Shown: in pieces, positions 35,472-41,412 of the stretch
How positions within the stretch are numbered: position 1 is the first letter of the stretch
How the letters are laid out: each line of letters starts with the position of its first letter
Source: Corynebacterium jeikeium
GTDB lineage: Bacteria; Actinomycetota; Actinomycetes; Mycobacteriales; Mycobacteriaceae
Direction of reading: 5' to 3'
NCBI RefSeq assembly: GCF_000738175.1
Contig: NZ_JFCH01000033.1
Coordinates: forward strand, 1 to 41,412
DNA: 41,412 nt
Translations under genes and position numbers: made by a program
Notes under the pieces: generated by a model
Seen by the model: only the letters and a program-made list of their open reading frames with translations
Databases searched by the model: none
What the model was told of the DNA's origin: nothing

Positions 35472-37241
35472 CTAAGACTTTGCGCCCGGGGATCGAGGTG
35501 GCGTCATCGAACGAAGAGCCGCCACCGAATCAGCAGACAGAGAGTTCGTGCGCAACATGTAGACCACGCCTGCGCCGAGAGCGATTAGACCCGCGCCGGC
35601 GATGGCCAGGGCCAACATCGCGGAAGTCGATCCGGTATCGGCAAGGGAGCCGTCGGCGCCGGATGCAGTGCCGGCATCTCCACCGGCTGCGCCCCCGCCT
35701 GCTCCTGCTGCGCCGGAACCGCCTTCTGCACCGGAGGCGCAGTCGCCGTCAGTGGTGACGGTCGCGCCGAAGTCGAAGTGTCCGCTGTTAGCGTTGCCGC
35801 TGCCGCCGACGGTGAAGGTCAGCGTGGCGGGAGCGCTGATCTTCTTGCCCTGCTTGGTGGTGGCGGTCTGGGTTATGCCGACCTTGTACGTTCCGGGCTT
35901 AGAGAAAACCCAGTTCGGGTGCACGTGCGAGTTGCGCGGCACCACGTGAGCGCCGGATGCATTCCCGCCGCTGGCCTTGAACCACTCCTTGCCCACAACC
36001 TGGCCCAGGTTGCCTTGTTCGAAGACGTACATGCTGCCCGGTCCGCTGAAGGACGTCAGCTTGAAGGTGACATCACCTTGCGTATTCGCCAGGAGGTCCG
36101 GGTGCATGGTGTTGACGCCCACCCACGGCACTCCGTTGGACTGGGTAGCACCGATCATCCAGGCGGTACCAGCTCCAACAGGGCCGAGAGACTGTGGAAG
36201 GTTCGTCTTCGCGGCGGATCCTAGACCGAAGTTCAGCGCACTGGGGCTGGTCCACTTGGCTGGCTGCTGACGGTCATCCTTAATTTGCGGGCGGAGGGCA
36301 GGTTCGCCCTTCTTGCAGGTGGCCGAGCCTTGTGTTCCCGCGGAGCCGGTGGAACTGGCAGTGCTGCTGGAAGAGCTGGACTTTCCTGCCGGGCTCGACT
36401 TACCCGTGGCGCCAGCCTTGCCCGCAGAACCGGCCTTGTTCCCAGTGCCGGCGCCAGCGGAACCACCGCCAGTAGCGCCGCCGCTGGCGTTACCACCGCT
36501 GTTCGAGTTGTCCGATGCCCCGGCGCCAGTGTCTGTGTCCTCGCCTCCGCACGGGGTGGCCCCCTCGGCGGGTTCGTCGGCGTTGGAATCCTGGTCGGAC
36601 TTACCGACGACCCAGGTGTAGGTCTTCACTTCCGATTCAGCACCGTCAGCGGTGGCCTGCACCTGCATGGAGTAGCGGCCGGGGCGCTCGAAGCCCCAGT
36701 TGGCGTGGACGTGGCTGGGGTTAGCCTGGTTGATGCTGTTGCCGGACTTGACTTCTACCCCGTCGGAGAGCAGCGGGGTGGCGCCGCCGCCGAACGCCTG
36801 GCTCCACATGAACACTCGGCCCGGGCCGCACACGCGATTGAAGTTGATCTTTACGCCCTGGTAGTGCGGTGCGACGCCTTGCGTATCCCAGCCCGGCCAA
36901 ATCAGGTCCTGCTCTTGGGTCTGCGGCAGGAAGTAGGTCGGCACCCCGACCTCTGCCACATCTTTGGTGCGGGGCTCGTAGGCGTGCGCCCCGACCTCCA
37001 AGGTGACGTTGTTCGGATCGTGGGCCACGTGGGATCCAGTGACATCCTCGGTCAGATCGAGCTTAAGGTTGCCTTTACCTGAGGAGGTGACGTGGAAGGC
37101 GTCAATATGCCCTTGATTCAGGGTGACAGAATCGGCCTTTGCCTCAGGTAGGGACTGCGGGCCGAGGCTACCAATGCCGAGGAAGGCTGCGAAGCCTGCG
37201 AGAAGAGCGACTGAGAGTGCCGCGAGGGGTGATGTGCGCAC
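35472..37241 (-). CDS. wall-anchored surface protein (LADTG) of the transporter operon
   Basis: A 589-residue exported protein and first gene of the operon. The GTG at 37241 is nine bases after AAAGGA and starts a signal peptide (VRTSPLAALSVALLAGFAAF ... AKA). Two surface-anchored domains follow. The first has GHID near residue 44, LIWPGWDTQG and H177-V-H179-ANW-GFERPG. The second has GVPWVGVNT, GPG, H439-V-H441-PNW-VFSKPG, and another GHFD at 487. A roughly 80-residue Ser/Gly/Ala linker separates them. The C-terminus is a sorting signal: LADTG at 533-537, a hydrophobic helix and a basic tail. LAXTG is the motif assigned to class E sortases of high-GC Gram-positive bacteria. A longer frame begins at a TTG at 37265. 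Confidence 0.85.
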   Translation of the reverse strand: MRTSPLAALSVALLAGFAAFLGIGSLGPQSLPEAKADSVTLNQGHIDAFHVTSSGKGNLKLDLTEDVTGSHVAHDPNNVTLEVGAHAYEPRTKDVAEVGVPTYFLPQTQEQDLIWPGWDTQGVAPHYQGVKINFNRVCGPGRVFMWSQAFGGGATPLLSDGVEVKSGNSINQANPSHVHANWGFERPGRYSMQVQATADGAESEVKTYTWVVGKSDQDSNADEPAEGATPCGGEDTDTGAGASDNSNSGGNASGGATGGGSAGAGTGNKAGSAGKAGATGKSSPAGKSSSSSSTASSTGSAGTQGSATCKKGEPALRPQIKDDRQQPAKWTSPSALNFGLGSAAKTNLPQSLGPVGAGTAWMIGATQSNGVPWVGVNTMHPDLLANTQGDVTFKLTSFSGPGSMYVFEQGNLGQVVGKEWFKASGGNASGAHVVPRNSHVHPNWVFSKPGTYKVGITQTATTKQGKKISAPATLTFTVGGSGNANSGHFDFGATVTTDGDCASGAEGGSGAAGAGGGAAGGDAGTASGADGSLADTGSTSAMLALAIAGAGLIALGAGVVYMLRTNSLSADSVAALRSMTPPRSPGAKS

Positions 37242-37286
37242 CAGATTAAGTCCTTTAAAACACAATGGGTCTAGTTTTCATTTAGG

Positions 37287-37314
37287 ACTATAGTGAAGTG
37301 GGAACCATTTTCAA
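37287..37314 (-). promoter_or_regulatory. promoter of the transporter operon
   Basis: On the minus strand TTGAAA (37314-37309) and TATAGT (37292-37287) are 16 bases apart, an excellent -35/-10 pair. Transcription would start near 37280, about 40 bases before the GTG of the first gene. Confidence 0.7.
37299..37313 (-). promoter_or_regulatory. Zur-box-like sequence overlapping the -35 element
   Basis: The minus strand reads TGAAAATGGTTCCCA, which agrees at 12 of 15 positions with the symmetrical form TGAAAATGATTTTCA recalled for actinobacterial Zur sites. The left half is exact, the right half degraded. It overlaps the -35 hexamer, so binding would block transcription. This fits a zinc-uptake operon but rests on one imperfect match. 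Confidence 0.4.
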
Positions 37315-37373
37315 ACAACGGGTGTGGCAGCTCCCTCCCGCGCTACCCCACCGGCACCTGAACCATCCTCAGG

Positions 37374-37413
37374 CAAAAGAAAACACCCCCGCCGCCCGAA
37401 GGCAACGAGGGTG
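37374..37413 (-). terminator. rho-independent terminator after rplA
   Basis: On the minus strand CACCCTCGTTGCC (37413-37401) pairs with GGCGGCGGGGGTG (37396-37384): 13 pairs with three G-U wobbles, a stable TTCG tetraloop and a TTTTCTTTTG tail. It lies 13 bases after the rplA stop and isolates the transporter operon from ribosomal-protein transcription. Confidence 0.92.
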
Positions 37414-37426
37414 CGAAAAACGAGGC

Positions 37427-38137
37427 TTAGGCCTCTTCGGTGAAGTCCTTCACGATGGTGTTGTCCACCGGAACGCCGGGGCCGTTGGTGGAGGACATGG
37501 TGACCTTCTTGAAGTAGCGGCCCTTGGAGGAGGAAGGCTTCAGACGCAGCAGCTCGTCGATCAGAGCGCCGTAGTTCTCAGCCAGCTGCTTCTCGGTGAA
37601 GGAAGCCTTGCCCAGGATGGCGTGCAGGTTAGCAGCCTTGTCCACGCGGAAGGAGATCTTACCGCCCTTGATCTCGGCGACAGCCTTAGCAACGTCAGTG
37701 GTGACGGTGCCGGTCTTCGGGTTCGGCATCAGGCCACGGGGGCCCAGGACGCGAGCCACACGACCAACCTTGGCCATCTGGTCCGGGGTAGCGATCGCAG
37801 CGTCGAAGTCGGTCCAGCCGCCCTGGATCTTCTCGATCAGCTCGGCGGTGCCAACAACGTCAGCGCCAGCCTCTTCGGCGGCGGTAGCGTTCGGACCCTC
37901 GGCGAAGACGACAACGCGAACTTCCTTACCCGTGCCGTTCGGCAGGGAAACAGTGCCGCGAACCAGCTGGTCGGCCTTGCGCGGGTCAACGCCCAGGCGG
38001 ATAGCAACATCGACGGTAGCGTCGAAGTTCTTGGAAGAGGTCTCCTTGACAGCCTTAGCGGCTGCCAGCGGGGTGTACAGGCGGCCAGCGTCGATCTTCT
38101 CCGCTGCCGCGCGGTATGCCTTAGAGGTCTTGCTCAT
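37427..38137 (-). CDS. rplA: 50S ribosomal protein L1
   Basis: A 236-residue L1, the mobile stalk protein near the E site. The ATG at 38137 gives [32 protein letters not shown]; the open frame before it overlaps rplK and is not coding. [34 protein letters not shown] and the [16 protein letters not shown] signature identify it. It lies 85 bases after rplK and ends before a strong terminator. L1 is the usual autogenous repressor of the L11 operon. Confidence 0.98.
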   Translation of the reverse strand: MSKTSKAYRAAAEKIDAGRLYTPLAAAKAVKETSSKNFDATVDVAIRLGVDPRKADQLVRGTVSLPNGTGKEVRVVVFAEGPNATAAEEAGADVVGTAELIEKIQGGWTDFDAAIATPDQMAKVGRVARVLGPRGLMPNPKTGTVTTDVAKAVAEIKGGKISFRVDKAANLHAILGKASFTEKQLAENYGALIDELLRLKPSSSKGRYFKKVTMSSTNGPGVPVDNTIVKDFTEEA

Positions 38138-38222
38138 AGTGAATCCAATCTTTAGTTTCGTTGGAGTTGTGGTGCAGGCCAAGCAAGCAGCCTTGCCACG
38201 GTTTGTGAATCCGGTTAGGGAA

Positions 38223-38663
38223 TTACTTCTGCGGAGCGTCCTTGACGGTGATGCCCATGGAGCGAGCAGTACCGGCGATGATGGCAGCGCCAGCCTCAAC
38301 GTCGTTAGCGTTCAGGTCTTCCTTCTTGGTGGTTGCAATCTCCTTGCACTGATCCCAAGTAACGGAGCCGACCTTGTCGGTGTGCGGAACGCCGGAGCCC
38401 TTCTGAATGCCCGCAGCCTTCAGCAGCAGCTTCGCTGCCGGCGGGGTCTTCAGCTTGAAGTCGAAGGAACGGTCTTCGTAGACGGTGATCTCAACCGGAA
38501 CGATGTTGCCGCGCTGAGCCTCGGTAGCAGCGTTGTACGCCTTGGTGAACTCAACAATGTTCACGCCGTGCGCACCCAGAGCCGGGCCAACCGGCGGTGC
38601 CGGAGTAGCCTGACCAGCCTGGATCTGCAGCTTAATAAGGCCAGTAACCTTCTTCTTAGCCAT
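38223..38663 (-). CDS. rplK: 50S ribosomal protein L11
   Basis: A 146-residue L11 of the GTPase-associated centre. [45 protein letters not shown] contains the Pro-rich hinge and thiostrepton-site region. The C-terminal domain that binds 23S rRNA holds [21 protein letters not shown] and the AGTARSMGI end. An AAAGTAGG tract precedes the ATG, and a bulged hairpin lies just upstream. Confidence 0.98.
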   Translation of the reverse strand: MAKKKVTGLIKLQIQAGQATPAPPVGPALGAHGVNIVEFTKAYNAATEAQRGNIVPVEITVYEDRSFDFKLKTPPAAKLLLKAAGIQKGSGVPHTDKVGSVTWDQCKEIATTKKEDLNANDVEAGAAIIAGTARSMGITVKDAPQK

Positions 38664-38689
38664 CTTAAAACCTACTTTCTGTTATCAAC

Positions 38690-38725
38690 GCGATCCCGTA
38701 GCACAGGTAAGCACGGGATAATCGC
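38690..38725 (-). promoter_or_regulatory. bulged hairpin in the rplK leader
   Basis: GCGATCCCGT (38690-38699) pairs with ACGGGAT-AA-TCGC (38713-38725): ten pairs with a two-base bulge and a 13-base loop, 27 bases upstream of the rplK start codon. On the minus strand the preceding bases include GTGAAATCCC and CGATGCG. Its position suggests a role in rplK-rplA control, for instance binding of L1; a nusG 3' end structure is the alternative. Confidence 0.4.
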
Positions 38726-38818
38726 ATCGACCGGATGCCGGGATTTCACCAGCCACCGGAAATGGAAAAATTTGCGTGTCGCGCCGTGAACATAAGCCCA
38801 CGGACAACCTGCATAACT

Positions 38819-39772
38819 CTAGTTCAGCTTCTCTACCTGATCAAATTCCAGCTCAACCGGGGTCTCACGGCCGAAGATGGAGACCATGGCCTTCAGGCGG
38901 TTGTTCTCGGCATCGATCTCGCTGATGGTTGCAGAAACGGAAGCGAACGGGCCAGACAGGATGATGACGGACTCGCCTTCCTCGTAATCCACCACAACCT
39001 GCTCGCTGGCCGGCTTCGGCGGGGTGGCCACACCCGTTGCGGATACGTCCACACCGGTTGCTGCCTCTTCGCCATCCTCGGACTCCTGCGGCTTCGCGGT
39101 CTCCGGCGGCAACAGGAACTTCGCAACCTCGCGGATCTTCACCGGGGTGGGCTTGCCCTCGTTACCAACGAAGCTGGTCACGCCAGGGGTATCGCGAACA
39201 ACGGACCAGGAGGCGTCATCCAGAGACATACGCACCAGCACGTAGCCCGGCAGCAGCTTGCGCTTCACCAGCTTGCGCTTGCCGTCGCGTAGCTCCACAA
39301 CTTCCTCGATAGGCACGACAACCTCGTGGATCTGCTCGTCCACGCCCAGGGTCTGGGCGCGCATCTCCAGGTTGGTCTTCACCTTGTTCTCGTAGCCGGA
39401 GTAGCACTGGATGATGTACCACTCGCCCGGCAGCTTCTTCAGCGCACGCATGAACTGGCGTAGGCGAGCCTTGTAGGCGGCCATCGCAGCGTCCTCTGCG
39501 GACTGCTCGGCCTCACCTTCAGCGCTCTCGCCGCCCTCGGCTGCTGCTGAAGCCTCGGAGGCCTCAGCGCCGTCGGCGCTTGCCGTTTCTTCGGCCCCTT
39601 CGGTGGTTGGTGCTGCGGCGTCATCATTCGTGACGCCCTCAGCCTCAGCACCCGCAGCGTCCTGGTGCGCCTCAGCAACAGCCTGCTGTACGTCTTCTTG
39701 AGCGGCCGCGGCCAGGCTCTCTGCGCTAACGGCCTCGCTGGTCTGGTTGTTGTTCTGGTTCTCTTCGGTCAT
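38819..39772 (-). CDS. nusG: transcription termination/antitermination protein NusG
   Basis: A 317-residue NusG, which binds RNA polymerase and links it to Rho or the ribosome. The first 95 residues form an acidic Ala/Glu-rich extension. The NGN domain starts near residue 114 ([31 protein letters not shown]) and includes [20 protein letters not shown] and [10 protein letters not shown] roughly 45-residue acidic linker follows, then the KOW domain ([54 protein letters not shown]). The ATG at 39772 has a GGAGGG site; an earlier ATG at 39790 does not. Downstream of secE by 85 bases. Confidence 0.97.
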   Translation of the reverse strand: MTEENQNNNQTSEAVSAESLAAAAQEDVQQAVAEAHQDAAGAEAEGVTNDDAAAPTTEGAEETASADGAEASEASAAAEGGESAEGEAEQSAEDAAMAAYKARLRQFMRALKKLPGEWYIIQCYSGYENKVKTNLEMRAQTLGVDEQIHEVVVPIEEVVELRDGKRKLVKRKLLPGYVLVRMSLDDASWSVVRDTPGVTSFVGNEGKPTPVKIREVAKFLLPPETAKPQESEDGEEAATGVDVSATGVATPPKPASEQVVVDYEEGESVIILSGPFASVSATISEIDAENNRLKAMVSIFGRETPVELEFDQVEKLN

Positions 39773-39857
39773 GGAAGCACCCTCCATCATTAAAAATCCG
39801 CCTATCGCCGGGCGGCGAAGGCGGTATATAAGTTGATGTTCGCTAGCTTAACACAAG

Positions 39858-40202
39858 TTAGCGCATGATCTGACGCAGACCCCAGCTAGCAGCCCAGTCG
39901 GTGCCGGCCACAAGGGCGCAGACGAAGATCAGGAACAGTAGGACGATGATGGTGTAGTTCACCATCTCGCGACCCGTGGGCCAGATAACCTTGCCCATTT
40001 CGGCAATCACGCCGCGGATGTAATCCACGATGGCGCTGAAGGGGTTCTTGCGGGTCTTTACAACTTCCGGAGCCTTGGAATTGGAGTTCGCGACCGCGCG
40101 GGACGTGGTGGCCTGACCGGCCACCTGACGCTTGCCGGACGGACGAAGGCTGCCGCCATTGCCGGATTTACCGGCTGCGGTCTTTTTGCTCTCGTCGCTC
40201 AC
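39858..40202 (-). CDS. secE: preprotein translocase subunit SecE
   Basis: A 114-residue SecE of the SecYEG channel. The first 50 residues are a basic Ser/Gly/Lys extension, as in other Actinobacteria. The core IVDYIRGVIAEMGKVIWPTGREMVNYTIIVLLFLIFVCALVAG contains the amphipathic cytoplasmic helix, the conserved WPT and a single membrane helix at about 82-104. The start is GTG after AAGGAG. It lies 40 bases after tRNA-Trp and before nusG, the standard order. Confidence 0.97.
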   Translation of the reverse strand: MSDESKKTAAGKSGNGGSLRPSGKRQVAGQATTSRAVANSNSKAPEVVKTRKNPFSAIVDYIRGVIAEMGKVIWPTGREMVNYTIIVLLFLIFVCALVAGTDWAASWGLRQIMR

Positions 40203-40242
40203 GTCTAAGTTCTCCTTAAAGGTACCTGCAAGGAAGATCGTG

Positions 40243-40315
<73 letters not shown>

Positions 40316-40335
40316 AATCGAAGTTCTGGTTCACG

Positions 40336-40365
40336 AGTGTACGCGACCAGATCAACATAGGTGAA
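40336..40365 (-). promoter_or_regulatory. candidate promoter for tRNA-Trp-secE-nusG
   Basis: On the minus strand TACACT (40341-40336) is preceded 18 bases upstream by TTCACC, which would place the start about 14 bases before the tRNA. The -10 is good, the -35 moderate. Confidence 0.4.
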
Positions 40366-40565
40366 GCAACATCCTGATAGCGAGGAAACACAGTGCCCAT
40401 TTGCAGGGCTCGTAGCTTCCATGCCACACATTCAGTGCAACGTTCAAAAACAATAGCAGGATAACGACCGCGCGACCAAATAGGGCGCGGGTGCTGGGGC
40501 TTGCGGAGTCGGGACACGCAGGTTTAGGGCAGGCGGGTTAAGGCGAGACACAGAGCGTAGCGACA
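40366..40565 (-). other. spacer between tRNA-Trp and the tRNA-Thr/Met terminator
   Basis: About 200 bases without a recognisable gene. Short minus-strand reading frames exist but have no ribosome site or family likeness. Part of it probably carries upstream promoter sequence for tRNA-Trp and secE. Confidence 0.5.
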
Positions 40566-40606
40566 GCAAAAGCAAAACCACCCGGCGACTTACATCACCG
40601 GGTGGT
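40566..40606 (-). terminator. rho-independent terminator after tRNA-Met
   Basis: ACCACCCGG and CCGGGTGGT form nine perfect pairs with a 12-base loop; on the minus strand TTTTGCTTTTGC follows. It lies 16 bases beyond tRNA-Met and ends the tRNA-Thr/tRNA-Met transcript. Confidence 0.9.
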
Positions 40607-40621
40607 CTTGGTCTTAATTTG

Positions 40622-40695
40622 TAGCGGTGGAGGGACTCGATCCCTCGACCTCACGATTATGAGTCGTGCGCTCTAACCAGCTGAGCTACACCGCC
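40622..40695 (-). tRNA. tRNA-Met (CAT anticodon), probably elongator
   Basis: A 74-base cloverleaf on the minus strand with acceptor GGCGGTG/CACCGCT (one G-U pair), D arm GCTC-AGCTGGTTA-GAGC, anticodon arm CACGA-CTCATAA-TCGTG (CAT) and T arm GAGGG-ATCGAGT-CCCTC. The fully paired acceptor start argues against an initiator tRNA. A lysidine-modified tRNA-Ile with the same anticodon cannot be excluded by eye. No CCA is encoded. Confidence 0.93.
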
Positions 40696-40768
40696 ATCGT
40701 CGCCACTTTGCTACGGACCGCCAACGGTCTGTGTCTAACGTCGCGTGACGGGGCGCATAAAATGACAG

Positions 40769-40841
40769 AGCCCCCTGACGGAATCGAACCGTCGACCTTT
40801 TCCTTACCATGGAAACGCTCTGCCGACTGAGCTAAGGGGGC
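40769..40841 (-). tRNA. tRNA-Thr (GGT anticodon)
   Basis: A 73-base cloverleaf on the minus strand with acceptor GCCCCCT/AGGGGGC, anticodon arm TTTCC-ATGGTAA-GGAAA (GGT) and T arm GACGG-TTCGATT-CCGTC. No CCA tail is encoded. It is upstream of tRNA-Met by about 75 bases and shares its terminator. Confidence 0.96.
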
Positions 40842-40948
40842 ATCACTCCATTAACGCTGCGGATTTAATTTAACCGCATCGCTTGAAGCCTGAGTTAGCT
40901 TAACCACCCGGCGATACTTTACACAAATCGGCAGTTCAGGGGCGGGTT
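40842..40948 (-). other. region upstream of tRNA-Thr
   Basis: An AT-rich patch on the minus strand (TAAATT at 40872-40867) lies about 25 bases before the tRNA and may be its -10 element. It is flanked by GCGG and CCGC, forming a small inverted repeat. No convincing -35 was found. Confidence 0.35.
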
Positions 40949-41086
40949 TTATACCTTCCAAACACTCTGCATCCCAACGTCTTCAATGCGCTTAGGCCAG
41001 CCTCTCGCCAACTTAGCCTCCAGCCCCTCAACAGCCCACTGAATGTCGCTATCCGTTGGTTTGAGTGTCGCTAGAACGGGAATTCG
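40949..41086 (-). pseudogene. C-terminal remnant of an unidentified gene
   Basis: A 45-codon open stretch on the minus strand ends at TAA (40949-40951). It reads ...VLATLKPTDSDIQWAVEGLE followed by AKLARGWPKRIEDVGMQSVWKV. The composition looks protein-like, with a predicted amphipathic helix, but there is no start codon with a ribosome site and an in-frame stop lies just upstream at 41087-41089. It is probably the tail of a gene destroyed near the insertion sequence. I do not recognise the family. Confidence 0.4.
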
Positions 41087-41263
41087 TTAGTGCACATCGT
41101 TCTCACCTTCACATACACACAGGTCAGAGATTTGACCTATGCACGGTCTTGCAAGACTTGGTGACGTTTTCCCGATCTAACGACATCCCACCGTGCGGCC
41201 TCCCCGCTGCCTCAGGGTTAAGGGTCAAAAGGGGATGCGGACGGAATCTTGGAGGATTCCATC
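41087..41263. other. junction region before the right-hand insertion sequence
   Basis: No gene. It contains a perfect inverted repeat AGGTCA-GAGATT-TGACCT (41121-41138) and a perfect 12-base palindrome GTCTTGCAAGAC (41146-41157). The left end of the IS3-type element should lie in the last 50-100 bases, but its terminal repeat cannot be fixed without the other end. Confidence 0.4.
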
Positions 41264-41412
41264 ATGAACCGCTCATACACCAAGGAGCAGCGACGCAGAG
41301 CTCTGCAGGTTTACAAGCGCACTCAATCGGTGACCAAGACCGTCCGTGAACTTGGTTATCCAGGGCGATGGACGCTGTACAAATGGTTGCGTGAACCCGC
41401 CAAACCTGGTCG
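41264..41412 (+). CDS. IS3-family OrfA-type transposase, N-terminal part (runs off window)
   Basis: From the ATG at 41264, after a GGAGG site at 41251-41255, 49 codons are visible: MNRSYTKEQRRRALQVYKRT and then QSVTKTVRELGYPGRWTLYKWLREPAKPGR. The helix-turn-helix with TVRELGYPGRWTLYKWLRE is typical of one group of IS3-family OrfA proteins, which bind the element's ends. The sequence differs from the IS3 fragment at the left end of the window, so these are different elements. The gene is cut by the window end. Confidence 0.8.
   Translation, partial: MNRSYTKEQRRRALQVYKRTQSVTKTVRELGYPGRWTLYKWLREPAKPG

Noticed and set aside
41065..41349. Open frame of 94 codons at the right end
   Set aside because: It lacks a ribosome site and overlaps in another frame the IS3-type OrfA, which has GGAGG and clear helix-turn-helix similarity.

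Overview
The window is a core chromosomal segment of an actinobacterium, most likely a Corynebacterium. Four things point there: the deduced RpoB, EF-Tu, EF-G and ribosomal proteins look corynebacterial; GTG starts and ATGA/GTGA gene overlaps are frequent; a DUF3068 membrane protein sits between rplL and rpoB; and there is an 'anchored-repeat' ABC transporter set typical of Actinobacteria. Base composition is high in GC. Almost everything is transcribed on the minus strand, so the biological order runs from right to left. No species can be named from sequence alone.

Right to left: the start of an IS3-type insertion sequence (41264-41412) and a short remnant gene lie next to tRNA-Thr, tRNA-Met, a strong terminator, tRNA-Trp, secE, nusG, rplK and rplA (40841-37427). 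Where many bacteria continue directly into rplJ, this genome carries about 10 kb of accessory DNA. It holds a six-gene surface-anchored metal-type ABC transporter operon (37241-28446) and a plus-strand lipase-like gene (27485-28408). Then come rplJ-rplL with a long structured leader, a strong terminator, the DUF3068 gene, rpoB and rpoC.

Further left are a small DUF4236-like gene and a plus-strand HrpB-type helicase, then rpsL-rpsG, fusA and tuf. The str genes are split into separate units by a strong terminator after rpsG and by a 463-base gap between fusA and tuf. A short plus-strand operon (a mini J-domain protein and a HutC-type GntR regulator) lies between tuf and the complete S10 operon (rpsJ to rpsQ, 6867-1678). 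Directly after rpsQ the chromosome is broken up by nested insertion sequences: a complete IS256-type element (1-1423) has landed inside the first gene of an IS3-type element, of which only one end (1424-1596) is in view.

The most interesting region is the transporter operon. Four exported proteins carry a shared domain marked by GHxD near its start and H-x-H-x-x-[WF]-x-F-x-x-P-G near its end. One is a C-terminal LADTG wall-anchored protein, one is a lipoprotein, and two are tethered by transmembrane helices. In the lipoprotein this domain is inserted into a ZnuA/PsaA-like substrate-binding fold. An ABC ATPase and an ABC-3 (ZnuB-type) permease complete the set. A good promoter precedes the operon, and a Zur-box-like sequence overlaps its -35 element. 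I infer a zinc (or related metal) capture relay running from wall to membrane; metal specificity is not proven by the sequence.
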